Positions 1-8,673 are shown, counted from the first letter of the stretch. The stretch is DNA of 48,721 bases from an uncultured Pseudomonadota bacterium (GCA_913055625.1 CAJXJW010000012.1:1-48721); one strand, 5' to 3'. Notes: generated from the letters alone by a model not told the origin. Program-made: numbers and translations.

Positions 1-30
1 GGCGCCGATTGAGCGAAGGGCCGGATACGA

Positions 31-57
31 AAAAGCCGCTCGGAGAGAGCGGCTTTT
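31..57 (-). terminator. Rho-independent terminator of ssrA
   Basis: A perfect 11-bp stem (31-41 with 47-57) with a 5-nt loop lies just beyond the CCA end of the tmRNA. Read on the minus strand it ends in a T run. The A run on the other side means it could also work in the opposite direction. Confidence 0.85.
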
Positions 58-62
58 CGAAT

Positions 63-424
63 TGGTGGAGGTGGCGAGAATCGAACTCGCGTCCGCAAGC
101 CCTCTGCTCCTGGCTCTACATGCTTATTCCGTCTTTGATCTTACCGTGAGCTACCCGACGGGCAGGGAAGACTCACGGCCAGTCCGGTAAGGATTTGACG
201 GTCGGTGCCCCGGACGAGCGCCTTCCGCGGTCCCGTGATATCGACCCCTGGGACCCGGACGCACGGGCACGTTCCGGCCAGAGGGCACCCTACCGGGTAT
301 TAAGCGGCGAGTGCGTAGTTGTCGTCGTTGGCAACTATAGAGTTTGCAGCTGGATTTACGAGGTCGTCTGCGCCTCGGCATGCACCCGGAGGTTCGCGAC
401 CCACGTCGAAGCCAGGTCACCCCC
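63..424 (-). ncRNA. ssrA: transfer-messenger RNA (tmRNA, one-piece)
   Basis: tmRNA rescues stalled ribosomes by acting as an alanyl-tRNA and then as a short mRNA that tags the nascent chain for proteolysis. On the minus strand the 5' end reads GGGGGTGACCTGGCTTCGAC and the 3' end gives the T-arm GAGTTCGATTCTC and CCTCCACCA. The seven 5' bases pair with the 3' CACCTCC, including one G-U pair, which fixes the 5' end at 424. The tag reading frame runs from 332 down to a TAA at 302-300 and encodes ANDDNYALAA, close to the gammaproteobacterial ANDENYALAA. The partner gene smpB lies directly upstream on the same strand. Confidence 0.97.
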
Positions 425-436
425 ATCGTGCTGCAC

Positions 437-464
437 AGTCTAGGGGCATCGCGGCCGAATGCAA
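437..464 (-). promoter_or_regulatory. candidate sigma-70 promoter of ssrA
   Basis: On the minus strand TTGCAT (464-459) is followed after 16 bp by TAGACT (442-437), about 13 nt before the mature tmRNA 5' end. This leaves room for a short processed 5' leader. The -10 is good and the -35 is partial. Confidence 0.5.
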
Positions 465-536
465 TGGCGCGGCGCAGGAAATCGCGACACGCCAATATTA
501 AGTATATGCATTAATTAAGGTCGATAAAACCTTGAA

Positions 537-1013
537 TTAACTGTGTTTTAGCAGTCTGGCCTTCTGCCGTTGCCAGTCCTGGTCCTTCTTGGCGGCGCGC
601 TTGTCGTGCTGCTTCTTGCCTTTTGCAAGGCCGACGTCGAGCTTCGCCCGGCCTTTCGACCAGTGCAGGTCCAGCGGCACGAGGGCGTAGCCCTTGCGCT
701 CGACCTGGCCGGTGAGGCGGTCGAGTTCGCCCCGGCCGAGCAGCAGCTTCCGCGTGCGCGTCGGGTCCGCCTTGATGTGCGTCGACACCGTCTTCAAAGG
801 TGAAACGTGCGCGCCGACCAGCCAGGCCTCGCCGTTGCGGATGTGCACGTAGGCCTCGGCGAGCTGGGCATTGCCGGCACGGAGGCTCTTGACCTCCCAA
901 CCCTCGAGGACGAGCCCGGCCTCGATGCGGTCCTCGATGTGGTAGTCGTGGCGGGCCCGCCGGTTCTCGGCGATGACCCGGCCCTGTGTGCCGGATTTCG
1001 GTTTCTTGCTCAT
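537..1013 (-). CDS. smpB: SsrA-binding protein SmpB
   Basis: SmpB binds the tRNA-like domain of tmRNA and delivers it to stalled ribosomes in trans-translation. The 158-aa product has the usual length. The N-terminal core includes the motif [17 protein letters not shown], followed by [19 protein letters not shown], and the C-terminal tail is very basic ([20 protein letters not shown]), as needed for insertion into the mRNA channel. It is encoded immediately upstream of ssrA on the same strand, separated by an AT-rich spacer that holds the ssrA promoter. A good TATAAT lies about 35 bases upstream of its ATG. Confidence 0.97.
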   Translation of the reverse strand: MSKKPKSGTQGRVIAENRRARHDYHIEDRIEAGLVLEGWEVKSLRAGNAQLAEAYVHIRNGEAWLVGAHVSPLKTVSTHIKADPTRTRKLLLGRGELDRLTGQVERKGYALVPLDLHWSKGRAKLDVGLAKGKKQHDKRAAKKDQDWQRQKARLLKHS

Positions 1014-1048
1014 GTCGGTCTCGGCCGCCGGGCTGGCGGCGGCCCGGC

Positions 1049-1054
1049 ATTATA
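1049..1054 (-). promoter_or_regulatory. -10 element of the smpB promoter
   Basis: A perfect TATAAT reads on the minus strand about 35 bases before the smpB ATG, implying a 5' leader near 30 nt. No convincing -35 hexamer is visible at 16-18 bp spacing, so only the -10 is called. Confidence 0.45.
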
Positions 1055-1093
1055 CGGGCTCGGCCCGATACCGCCCGCAAAATCACCGGTTTA

Positions 1094-1122
1094 TTGTGAC
1101 TTTCGGGCATTTGTACGAGAAT
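1094..1122 (+). promoter_or_regulatory. weak candidate promoter of the NSS transporter gene
   Basis: TTGTGA (1094-1099) is separated by 17 bp from GAGAAT (1117-1122), upstream of the transporter ATG at 1155. Both hexamers match consensus at about four positions. The region is divergent from smpB. Confidence 0.3.
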
Positions 1123-1154
1123 CGCGACTCTCTTGAGCGGGGAAGAGCAACAAT

Positions 1155-2534
1155 ATGCTGAGCAATCAGACCAACGACGGCGGCAAGCGCACCTCATTGC
1201 ATGGCCACTGGTCGTCACGCATGGCGTTCATACTGGCGGTCACCGGTTCCGCGGTCGGCCTCGGCAACATCTGGAAGTTCCCGTACATCGCAGGCCAGAA
1301 CGGGGGCGGGGCCTTCGTCCTCGTCTACCTGCTGTGCGTCGTGCTGATCGGCATGCCGGTGATGATGTCCGAGATCCTCATCGGCCGCCGCGGCCGCCGG
1401 AACCCGGTGGCCACCATGCAGCTCCTCGGCAAGGAAGAGGGCAGCACCGGCGCCTGGAAATGGGTGGGCGTCATCGGCGTGCTCGCGGGCATCCTGATCC
1501 TGTCGTACTACAGCGTCGTCGCGGGCTGGGTGCTGACCTACGTCGTCAAGAGCGTCACCGGAACATTCACCGGCCAGTCGGCGGAGGTGGTGTCGGCGGT
1601 GTTCAATCAGTTCACGGGCAGTTGGAAGTCCGTGGTCGCGGCGCACACGATATTCATGGCATTGACGGTCTTCGTCGTGGCGCGCGGCGTGGAGCGTGGG
1701 CTCGAGCAGGCCGTGCGCTTCATGGTGCCGGCGTTGCTGCTGTTGATGCTGGCGTTGCTCGGTTACGCGATCAGCACCGGGCACTTCATGGAAGGCGTTG
1801 CGTTCATGTTCACCCCGGATTGGGGCAAGCTCGGCTGGAACAGCGTTCTCGCGGCACTGGGGCAGGCCTTCTTCACACTCAGTATCGGCATGGGCGCCGT
1901 GATGGCGTACGGGGCCTACCTGCCGGAGGAAACGTCGATAACGGGCGCGTCCGCGGCCGTCGTGGTTGCGGACACCAGTATCGCGATCCTCGCCGGCCTG
2001 GTGATCTTCCCGCTGGTCTTCGCCAACAATCTCAGTCCGGCCGAGGGGCCGGGGCTCGTGTTCCATACCTTGCCGCTCGCGTTCGGCCAGATGTCCGGTG
2101 GCGTGCTGTTCTCGACCGTGTTCTTCGTACTGTTGTCGTTCGCGGCGTGGACGTCGGCACTCGGGCTGGTCGAACCGGCCGTGGCCTGGCTCGTCGAGCA
2201 CTTTCACAAGACACGCGCGCAGGCGGCGGTCATCATCGGGACGCTGATCTGGTTCATCGGCCTCGGGTCCGCCTTGTCGTTCAATGTCCTGGGAGACGTC
2301 AGGTTCCTGAACGGCACGATTTTCGACAACGTCGATTACGTGACCAGCAACGTCATGCTGCCGGTCGGGGGGCTGCTGATCGTCGTCTTCGCCGGCTGGA
2401 TCATGTGCCGGAACTCGACCGCCGAGGAACTCGGCAGCGCCGGCACGCTGTACAGGATCTGGCGAGTCCTGGCCCGCTACCTCGCGCCAATCGGCATCCT
2501 GATGGTTCTGGGCAAGGCCGTCGGCTTGTTCTGA
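1155..2534 (+). CDS. sodium-dependent transporter, NSS/SNF family
   Basis: This is an inner-membrane secondary transporter expected to couple sodium import to uptake of an amino acid or similar substrate. The 459-aa protein has the NSS signature in its first membrane helix (GSAVGLGNIWKFPYIAGQN, about residues 31-49, followed by GGGAF) and about eleven to twelve hydrophobic segments throughout. Bacterial members of this size (LeuT-like, about 440-520 aa) are common. The substrate cannot be read from sequence. The ATG at 1155 is preceded by the purine-rich GGGGAAGAG. It precedes ratA by 17 bp and may be co-transcribed with it. Confidence 0.9.
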   Translation: MLSNQTNDGGKRTSLHGHWSSRMAFILAVTGSAVGLGNIWKFPYIAGQNGGGAFVLVYLLCVVLIGMPVMMSEILIGRRGRRNPVATMQLLGKEEGSTGAWKWVGVIGVLAGILILSYYSVVAGWVLTYVVKSVTGTFTGQSAEVVSAVFNQFTGSWKSVVAAHTIFMALTVFVVARGVERGLEQAVRFMVPALLLLMLALLGYAISTGHFMEGVAFMFTPDWGKLGWNSVLAALGQAFFTLSIGMGAVMAYGAYLPEETSITGASAAVVVADTSIAILAGLVIFPLVFANNLSPAEGPGLVFHTLPLAFGQMSGGVLFSTVFFVLLSFAAWTSALGLVEPAVAWLVEHFHKTRAQAAVIIGTLIWFIGLGSALSFNVLGDVRFLNGTIFDNVDYVTSNVMLPVGGLLIVVFAGWIMCRNSTAEELGSAGTLYRIWRVLARYLAPIGILMVLGKAVGLF

Positions 2535-2551
2535 GCCGCCGTCCCGGCCCA

Positions 2552-2992
2552 ATGCGCAGGGTGAGCCGCAGCGCGCTGGTACCGTACTCGGTCGAGCAGA
2601 TGTACGCGCTCGTGTCGGACGTCGAGTCCTACCCGGACTTCCTGCCGTGGTGCCGCCGCGTCACGGTGCACCGACGAGAAGGGCAGCAGGTCGAGGCCAC
2701 GCTCGAGGCCGGGCGCGGCGGCATCAGCAAGTCGTTTCGCACGAACAATACGCTGGTGCCGAACGAGTCCATACGAATGGAACTGGCACGGGGCACGTTC
2801 CGGCACCTGTCCGGACTGTGGCGCTTCGAACCGATCGGCGATGCCGGGAGCCGTGTTTCGCTGGACATGGAATTCGACTTCGACAACCGGCTGACGGACA
2901 TGGTCTTCGGCGCGTTCTTCGAGGATACCTGCGACTCCATGGTCGACGCGTTCACGCAGCGCGCGCGGGAGCGATTCGGTGACGGGGACTGA
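2552..2992 (+). CDS. ratA: RatA/Coq10-like START-domain protein
   Basis: This 146-aa protein is a polyketide-cyclase/START-fold protein of the RatA (YfjG) family, related to mitochondrial Coq10. Family members are linked to ubiquinone binding in respiration, and E. coli RatA has been reported to affect ribosome subunit association. The N-terminus SRSALVPYSVEQMYALVSDV and the segment YPDFLPWCRRV match the family closely. The ATG at 2552 places this N-terminus as in E. coli. The gene overlaps rnfH by 14 bases, the usual ratA-rnfH pair. Confidence 0.92.
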   Translation: MRRVSRSALVPYSVEQMYALVSDVESYPDFLPWCRRVTVHRREGQQVEATLEAGRGGISKSFRTNNTLVPNESIRMELARGTFRHLSGLWRFEPIGDAGSRVSLDMEFDFDNRLTDMVFGAFFEDTCDSMVDAFTQRARERFGDGD

Positions 2993-3266
2993 GACGATCA
3001 CGGTCGAAGTTGCGTACGCGGAACCCGCGTCGCAGTTTCTCGAGACGGTCGAGGTTGCAGCGGGCAGCACGCTCGAGGAGGTCATCGCAGCATCCGGGCT
3101 GTACGAGCGCTACCCGGACCCGGCGTTGCGCAAGGCGGCCACGGGCATCTGGGGTCGGGAAACGGCACGGCACGTCGTCGTGAACCACGGTGACCGGGTC
3201 GAAATCTACCGACCGCTGCGGCAGGACCCGCGCGTCGCGCGGCGGGAGCGGGCCGGGGCCGGCTGA
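2979..3266 (+). CDS. rnfH: RnfH family ubiquitin-like protein
   Basis: A 95-aa protein of the RnfH (UPF0125) family with a beta-grasp fold whose cellular role is not settled. Recognisable family features are the opening ITVEVAYAEP, the central GSTLEEVIAASGL and the ending VNHGDRVEIYRPLRQDPR. Translation starts at a GTG inside the 3' end of ratA, giving a 14-base overlap that suggests translational coupling. The gene runs tail-to-tail into bamE with only nine bases between stop codons. Confidence 0.92.
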   Translation: MTGTETITVEVAYAEPASQFLETVEVAAGSTLEEVIAASGLYERYPDPALRKAATGIWGRETARHVVVNHGDRVEIYRPLRQDPRVARRERAGAG

Positions 3267-3275
3267 GGACGGCCG

Positions 3276-3599
3276 TCAGAGGTCCGGCGCGAGTTCCTGG
3301 TCTTTCTGGATGTCGCTGACGACATCGTCCGTGAAGAATACGGAGACCCAGCGCTTGAATCCCGCGTCGTTGCGGCCGATCTTGAGGTAATAGACGTAGT
3401 CCCAGCGATCGGCATGAAACGGGTCGTCGATCAGCGGTGTGCCGAGCAGGAACCGGACCTGGCTTCTCGTCATGCCGATCTCCACCTGGTCGAGGTCTTC
3501 CTGTTTGATCAGGTTGCCCTGCGAAATCGCGGCGCGATACACGCAGGCCGTCAGGGCAAACGCGGTGAGCAGCAGGAGTAATCGGAGGGAAGTCTTCAT
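3276..3599 (-). CDS. bamE: outer membrane protein assembly factor BamE (lipoprotein)
   Basis: BamE is the small lipoprotein of the BAM complex that folds beta-barrel proteins into the outer membrane. From the ATG at 3599 the 107-aa product begins with MKTSLRLLLLLTAFALTAC, a signal peptide with lipobox LTAC and the lipidated Cys at residue 19. The SmpA/OmlA domain follows, with QGNLIKQEDLDQVEIGMTRS and FLLGTPLIDDPFHADRWDYV. An in-frame ATG 28 codons upstream would spoil the signal peptide and is rejected. It is divergent from fur, as in Pseudomonas and Xanthomonas. A TATTAT on the minus strand (3687-3682) is a possible -10. Confidence 0.94.
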   Translation of the reverse strand: MKTSLRLLLLLTAFALTACVYRAAISQGNLIKQEDLDQVEIGMTRSQVRFLLGTPLIDDPFHADRWDYVYYLKIGRNDAGFKRWVSVFFTDDVVSDIQKDQELAPDL

Positions 3600-3751
3600 C
3601 AGGGAGCGTTCGACGATCATGGATTCAGGGGGTTCCGCACCCGCGGCATCCCCCAGGTAGTGAGGGGGCGCCGTCTGGGTCATAATAGGCGCGCATCATA
3701 CCGTCTTGATGCCAGACACGATAGCTGCAATAGCGCGAAGCGAGGGCTCGA

Positions 3752-4165
3752 ATGGAGCAACGCCAGGAATTACGGAAGGCCGGCTTGAAGATCACGCTGC
3801 CGCGCTTGAAGATCCTCGAGATCCTCGAGGGCGCCGAGCCCCGGCACATGAGTGCGGAGGACATCTACAAGGAGTTGCTGGAGTCCGACGAGGACATCGG
3901 GCTCGCGACCGTGTACCGCGTGCTGACGCAGTTCGAGTCTGCCGGCCTGGTTACGCGGCACAATTTCGAGGGCGGGCATTCCGTGTTCGAACTCGATGAC
4001 GGCGAACATCACGATCACATGGTGTGCGTCGATACCGGCGAAGTCGTCGAGTTCGTCAGCGATGAGATCGAACGGCTGCAGGAAGAGATCGCCGAGAAGC
4101 ACGGCTTCGACCTGCTGGACCACAGCCTGGTGCTGTACGTGAAGCCGCGGGGCAAGAAGGGCTGA
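3752..4165 (+). CDS. fur: ferric uptake regulator Fur
   Basis: Fur is the iron-responsive DNA-binding repressor. The 137-aa protein has the N-terminal winged helix (ELRKAGLKITLPRLKILEIL, DIGLATVYRVLTQFESAGLV) and the C-terminal metal-binding dimerisation domain (GGHSVFELDDGEHHDHMVC). The first CxxC of E. coli Fur is reduced to CVDT here, as in Pseudomonas Fur, so structural zinc binding by a full cysteine tetrad is not expected. It is divergently transcribed from bamE and convergent with recN. Confidence 0.96.
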   Translation: MEQRQELRKAGLKITLPRLKILEILEGAEPRHMSAEDIYKELLESDEDIGLATVYRVLTQFESAGLVTRHNFEGGHSVFELDDGEHHDHMVCVDTGEVVEFVSDEIERLQEEIAEKHGFDLLDHSLVLYVKPRGKKG

Positions 4166-4174
4166 CCCGGGGGA

Positions 4175-5854
4175 TCAGGCGCGCTTTTTCGGGGTGCCTT
4201 CCAGCATTTCTGCGGCGTGATCGAGCGTCTTACGCGTGATCTCCACGCCGCCCAGCATGCGCGCCAGTTCCTGGATGCGCTCGTCGTCCTCCAGGGGCGT
4301 GATCTGCGTGCGCGTGCTCTTCGAATCGGAAACCTTGGTGACGCGGAAGTGCGAGTCCGCCAGGCTCGCGACCTGTGGAAGGTGAGTCACGCACAGGACC
4401 TGCCGTGATGCGCCGAGTTCGGCCAGTCGTCGACCGACCATTTCCGCGACGCCACCGCCGACGCCGGAGTCCACTTCGTCGAACACCATCGTCGGAATCC
4501 GGCTGCCGTCGCTTGCGATGACCTGGATTGCCAGGCTCATGCGTGACAGCTCTCCGCCGGACGCGATCTTCGCCAGCGGCTGCAATGGCTGCCCGGGGTT
4601 CGCCGTGATCTCGAAGCGCACGTCGTCGATGCCGTGGGCGCGCGCGTGTTCCGCGTCCGTGGTGACAGCGATCTCGAAGCGGCCGCCCTGCATGCCCAGG
4701 CCTTGCATGGCGTCGGTAACCCGGGCACCGAACGCATCCGCGGCGCGGCGGCGCTTCGCCGACAAGGCCTCCGCTTCGCCCAGGTAGGCCCTGTGTGCGC
4801 GCGCGGCGGCGGCCTCCAGGGAAGCTCCGACCTCGGCGGCGTTGACGAGTTCGTCGAGTTCCCGCGACAGCGTCTCGCGCTGCGTGGGCAGCTCATGCGG
4901 CTCCACGCGGTGTTTGCGTGCTGCCGCCTGCGTCGCAGCGAGCCGCTCCTCCACTGCGTCGGCACGTTCGGGGTCGCTGTCCAGCGTTTCGGCGTAGCGC
5001 GACAGGAGTTCCGCGGCCTCGCGTATCTGGATGCCGGCCGAGTCGACCAGGTCGATCGCCGGACCCAGGCGTTCATCCCATTCCGCGAGCGGTTCGAGCG
5101 CGCGCGCCGCGGCGGCGACCAGGCTGTTGGCATCGGCGCCTTCTGCTTCGTACAGGGCGCCGAGCGCTGTTGCGACGCCGGTTGCCAGCCTGCCGCCGTG
5201 CTGCAGGCGTCGGCGCTCGGCCAGCAGCTCGTCGTACTCGCCATCCTGCAGGTCGAGCGCCTCGAGTTCGCCGACCTGGAAACGCAGCAGGTCGATGCGC
5301 GAGGCGCGCTCCGCGACGTCGTCGCGCAGTTTGCGGAGGCGCTCCTCGATGGCTTGCCAACTCGTGTAGGCCTCGGACGTGCGCTGGACGTCATCGACCA
5401 CGCCGCCGAAGTGATCGAGCAACTCCCGCTGCACCGGGCGGCGGACGAGAGACTGGTGGAAATGCTGACCGTGGATGTCGACGAGCATTTCGCCGACCTC
5501 CTGCAGCTGCGCCAGTGTGACGGCGTTTCCGTTGATCCATGCGCGGGAGCGACCGTCTGCGCCGATCACGCGCCGGAGCAGGCAGGCGTCGTCGGTCTCC
5601 AGGGAGCGCTCGTCGAGCCAACCGCGCACGGCGGGGAGGGCGGTGACGTCGAACTCGGCGCTGAACTCGGCGCGCTTCGCACCGGGCCGTACGAGTTGTG
5701 CGCTGCCGCGCTCGCCCAGAACCAGGGCCAGCGCGTCGACGAGTATCGACTTGCCGGCGCCGGTCTCGCCGGTCAACACCGTCATGCCGGGGTCTAGCTC
5801 GACGCTGATGCGGTCGACGATCGCGAAGTCTCGAACTTGCAGGCTGGCCAGCAT
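4175..5854 (-). CDS. recN: DNA repair protein RecN
   Basis: RecN is an SMC-like ATPase acting in recombinational repair of double-strand breaks. The 559-aa protein has the usual length. The Walker A motif GETGAGKS lies at residues 29-36, a long central region rich in charged residues fits the coiled coil, and near the C-terminus are the signature LSRMSLAIQVI and the Walker B MVFDEVDSGVGGG. The start codon overlaps the nadK stop by one base (TGATG), indicating a nadK-recN operon. No SOS box was identified with confidence. Confidence 0.96.
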   Translation of the reverse strand: MLASLQVRDFAIVDRISVELDPGMTVLTGETGAGKSILVDALALVLGERGSAQLVRPGAKRAEFSAEFDVTALPAVRGWLDERSLETDDACLLRRVIGADGRSRAWINGNAVTLAQLQEVGEMLVDIHGQHFHQSLVRRPVQRELLDHFGGVVDDVQRTSEAYTSWQAIEERLRKLRDDVAERASRIDLLRFQVGELEALDLQDGEYDELLAERRRLQHGGRLATGVATALGALYEAEGADANSLVAAAARALEPLAEWDERLGPAIDLVDSAGIQIREAAELLSRYAETLDSDPERADAVEERLAATQAAARKHRVEPHELPTQRETLSRELDELVNAAEVGASLEAAAARAHRAYLGEAEALSAKRRRAADAFGARVTDAMQGLGMQGGRFEIAVTTDAEHARAHGIDDVRFEITANPGQPLQPLAKIASGGELSRMSLAIQVIASDGSRIPTMVFDEVDSGVGGGVAEMVGRRLAELGASRQVLCVTHLPQVASLADSHFRVTKVSDSKSTRTQITPLEDDERIQELARMLGGVEITRKTLDHAAEMLEGTPKKRA

Positions 5855-6750
5855 CAGTCGTTGTTCTCTTCGTAGCGCGTGCGGCTGTCGCGTCCCCAGA
5901 ACAGTTTCGAGCGCAGGATGCCGTAGAAATCATAGCCGGGCGGGTGAATCAGCGTGATGCGCGTTGGCGCCGCGCCGACGACGAGGCGGTCGCTCGGCAG
6001 GATGTCGGACACGGCGTGGCCGTCGACGGCGATCTCCGCGCGCGTCCCGTCCCGTTCGAGCAGTTGCACGTCGATGGACTCGCGAGACGGAATGACGATC
6101 GGGCGGTCAGTGAGCGTGTGCGGGCACACCGGGACGATGACGAGTGCATCGAGTTGCGGCTCGACAATCGGTCCGCCACAACTCAGGGAATAGGCGGTGG
6201 ACCCCGTCGGCGTCGCGATGATCAGGCCGTCGCCCGCGTGCGTGTTGACGTAGTGGGAGCCGATGCGGGTTTCGAAGTCGACCATGCGGCCGGTGTCCGC
6301 ACGCTGCAGGACGACGTCGTTCAGTGCATCGGCAACGATTCGACTGCCGTCAGCACGGTCGAGTGTTGCCCGCAGCTGCAGGCGCGAGTCGCGCGCGTAG
6401 TTGCCGGCCAGCACGAGATCGATGCTCCCGAGCATCTCGTCGGGCGTGACGTCCGCCAGGAACCCGAGGCGCCCGCGGTTGACGCCGAGCAACGGGACAC
6501 CGCGGTCGCTGGCGAGCCGCGCCGCGTAAAGGATCGTCCCGTCGCCCCCGATCGCAATCATCAGGTCGGCGTGCGTCGACAGTTCGGATTCCGGCATGCG
6601 CCGGACGTCGCCCGCGACGGGAAGATCGTCGGCAACGAGTACGTTTACGCCACGTTTTGTCAAGTGGGCGACGAGTGTCGCCATCGGTTCCGCCACCCGG
6701 GCGTCGTCGTGGCGACCAAGCACGGCAATTCTTGAAAATTCGTGACGCAT
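5854..6750 (-). CDS. nadK: NAD kinase
   Basis: NAD kinase phosphorylates NAD+ to NADP+ with ATP or polyphosphate in the cytosol. The 298-aa product has the diagnostic GGDGT motif (MIAIGGDGTILYAAR, about residues 64-78), the NRGRLGFLADV segment and the glycine-rich TPTGSTAYSLSCGGPIV. The length matches bacterial enzymes (about 290-300 aa). It sits first in a two-gene unit with recN and is divergent from hrcA. Confidence 0.96.
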   Translation of the reverse strand: MRHEFSRIAVLGRHDDARVAEPMATLVAHLTKRGVNVLVADDLPVAGDVRRMPESELSTHADLMIAIGGDGTILYAARLASDRGVPLLGVNRGRLGFLADVTPDEMLGSIDLVLAGNYARDSRLQLRATLDRADGSRIVADALNDVVLQRADTGRMVDFETRIGSHYVNTHAGDGLIIATPTGSTAYSLSCGGPIVEPQLDALVIVPVCPHTLTDRPIVIPSRESIDVQLLERDGTRAEIAVDGHAVSDILPSDRLVVGAAPTRITLIHPPGYDFYGILRSKLFWGRDSRTRYEENND

Positions 6751-6811
6751 GCGAATAACCGGGGTGCGCGGGGCGGCACGCAGGGCCGCAAAGCGGCATT
6801 GTTGCAGACCC

Positions 6812-6840
6812 TTGACCGACCGCCAAGCGGTTGCTAGCGT
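6812..6840 (+). promoter_or_regulatory. candidate sigma-70 promoter of hrcA
   Basis: TTGACC (6812-6817) is followed after 17 bp by TAGCGT (6835-6840), preceded by an extended -10 TG at 6832-6833. It lies in the nadK-hrcA divergent region about 55 bases before the hrcA ATG. Confidence 0.4.
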
Positions 6841-6893
6841 TCAGCGGGAAGCTTACAGGCAGGCGCAAAGCGCAAGGACTCACTTTTTCGCGA

Positions 6894-7946
6894 ATGTCCG
6901 CAGAAGCGTCCACTATTCAGCCCAACGAGCGTGCGCAACACCTCCTGCGCACGCTGATTCAACGTTTTATTCGCGACGGCCAGCCCGTCGGCTCGCGCAC
7001 GCTGTCGCGCGATTCCGGGCTGGATCTCAGCCCGGCGACCATCCGCAACGTCATGTCCGACCTCGAGGACATGGGCCTCGTTTCCGCGCCGCACACGAGT
7101 GCAGGGCGCGTTCCGACGCCGAAAGGCTACCGGCTGTTCGTCGACACGCTGGTCCGATTTCGCGAACCGAAGGGCGGGGACATGCAGAAGCTGAAGCTCC
7201 AGCTTACGGCGTCCGGCGACGATCCCGGGCACCTCGTCAACTCGGTGTCCCGGATGCTGTCCGAAGTCACGCACCTCGCCGGCATCGTGTCGCTGCCGCG
7301 CGGCCAGCAGGCCGTGCTGCGGCAGATCGAGTTCCTGCCGCTGTCCGACAAGCGGATTCTGGTCATTCTCGTGATCAACGACCGCGAAGTGCAGAATCGC
7401 ATCCTGTACACGGACCGGGAGTACACGCCGTCGGAGCTGACACAGGCGGCGAACTTCATCAACGAGCACTACGCGGGTTCGCCGCTGCCGGACCTGCGCG
7501 AACGGCTGCTTGCCGACCTGGACCAGTTGCGCACGTCGATGAATGCGGCGATGGTCGACATCATCGCGGTCGCGCAGTCCGCGATGAGCACGGAGCCGGG
7601 CTCCGACTACGTATTGGCCGGAGAGACGAACCTGATGCAGTTCGCCGAGTTGTCCGATATCGAGACGCTGCGGCGGCTGTTCGAGGCCTTTTCACGCAAG
7701 CGACTGATCCTCGACCTCATCGACCGGAGCATGAACGCGAGCGGCGTTCAGGTCTTCATCGGCGAGGAGTCCGGCTACGAGATCCTCGACGACTGCAGCG
7801 TGGTCACCGCGCCCTACGAACTCGACGACGGTACGATCGGCGTGCTCGGCGTCATCGGGCCGACGCGGATGGCCTACGACCGCGTGGTGCCCATCGTCGA
7901 CGTGACCGCCCGCTTGCTGCGCTCGGCCATCAGCGGCCGCAACTAG
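6894..7946 (+). CDS. hrcA: heat-inducible transcription repressor HrcA
   Basis: HrcA represses chaperone genes by binding the CIRCE operator, with activity modulated by GroEL. The 350-aa product fits the family. It shows an N-terminal winged helix (RTLIQRFIRDGQPVGSRTLS, DLSPATIRNVMSDLEDMGLV), then the dimerisation and GAF-like region ending in GVLGVIGPTRMAYDRVVPIV. The ATG at 6894 aligns with known N-termini; an upstream in-frame start would add 21 residues with no family similarity. No CIRCE repeat is visible in the 140-bp upstream region or before grpE or dnaK. Confidence 0.95.
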   Translation: MSAEASTIQPNERAQHLLRTLIQRFIRDGQPVGSRTLSRDSGLDLSPATIRNVMSDLEDMGLVSAPHTSAGRVPTPKGYRLFVDTLVRFREPKGGDMQKLKLQLTASGDDPGHLVNSVSRMLSEVTHLAGIVSLPRGQQAVLRQIEFLPLSDKRILVILVINDREVQNRILYTDREYTPSELTQAANFINEHYAGSPLPDLRERLLADLDQLRTSMNAAMVDIIAVAQSAMSTEPGSDYVLAGETNLMQFAELSDIETLRRLFEAFSRKRLILDLIDRSMNASGVQVFIGEESGYEILDDCSVVTAPYELDDGTIGVLGVIGPTRMAYDRVVPIVDVTARLLRSAISGRN

Positions 7947-7965
7947 CCCGAAATCCCCGGCGGCG

Positions 7966-7994
7966 CTTGATATTTGCCGCCGAATCCCCACACT
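7966..7994 (+). promoter_or_regulatory. sigma-32 heat-shock promoter upstream of grpE
   Basis: CTTGATA (7966-7972), a 13-bp spacer and CCCCACACT (7986-7994) match the RpoH consensus CTTGAAA-N13-15-CCCCATNT closely. It lies in the hrcA-grpE gap, about 60 bases before the grpE ATG. Confidence 0.75.
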
Positions 7995-8056
7995 CCGAAC
8001 ACTTTGTGCGGCCCGAGGGGCCGGCACGCGAATTTGGACATCCGGAGAGAGACCCG

Positions 8057-8620
8057 ATGAACGGCACGGCAGAGCGCCCTGACGATTCGATCGCCGGCGA
8101 CGGCGAGCCAACCGCGGCAGACGCGGAAGCGGCAGAGACGACCGGCAGCACCGACCTCGCGGCGGCCCTGGCCGCGGCCGAGGAGAAAGCCCGGGAGAAC
8201 TGGGACCGGTACCTGAGGGCGGCAGCCGAGACCGAGAACGTCCGCAAGCGCGCGACGCGCGACGTCGAGAATGCGCGGCGCTACGCGCTGGAGAACTTCG
8301 GGCGCGACCTGCTCGCGGTGAAAGACAGCCTGGAGATGGGCCTGCAAGCGGCCGAGAACGCGGACGCCGCTGCCCTGCTCGAGGGCAAGGCGGCCACGCT
8401 AAAGCTGCTGGCCACGACGCTCGAGCGCTTCGGCATCGTGGAAGTCGACCCGGCGGGCGCGCCGTTCGACCCGGAATTCCACGAGGCCATGACGATGCAG
8501 CCATCGGCGGACGCCGAGCCGGGCACGGTGCTGACGGTGGTCCAGAAGGGCTACCTGCTGAATGGCCGGTTGCTGCGGCCCGCAATGGTCGTCGTCGCGT
8601 CGGAAGTTCCGGCCAGTTAG
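8057..8620 (+). CDS. grpE: nucleotide exchange factor GrpE
   Basis: GrpE releases ADP from DnaK in the Hsp70 cycle. The 187-aa protein has an acidic, Ala-rich disordered N-terminus (about residues 1-32), a long helical coiled coil (AAAEEKARENWDRYLRAAAE, ENVRKRATRDVENARRYALE) and a C-terminal beta-domain with FDPEFHEAMTMQPS and GYLLNGRLLRPAMVVV. The ATG at 8057 follows the Shine-Dalgarno-like GGAGAGAGA. It lies between hrcA and dnaK with its own sigma-32 promoter. Confidence 0.96.
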   Translation: MNGTAERPDDSIAGDGEPTAADAEAAETTGSTDLAAALAAAEEKARENWDRYLRAAAETENVRKRATRDVENARRYALENFGRDLLAVKDSLEMGLQAAENADAAALLEGKAATLKLLATTLERFGIVEVDPAGAPFDPEFHEAMTMQPSADAEPGTVLTVVQKGYLLNGRLLRPAMVVVASEVPAS

Positions 8621-8645
8621 AGTCTCGCGAAATCCTGCCGAACCG

Positions 8646-8673
8646 CTTGAAACCGGGGGCCTTGGCCCCACCT
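8646..8673 (+). promoter_or_regulatory. sigma-32 heat-shock promoter of dnaK
   Basis: A perfect -35 CTTGAAA (8646-8652), exactly 13 bp, then CCCCACCT (8666-8673). It sits about 47 bases before the dnaK ATG and has the same 13-bp spacing as the promoter before grpE. Confidence 0.85.
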
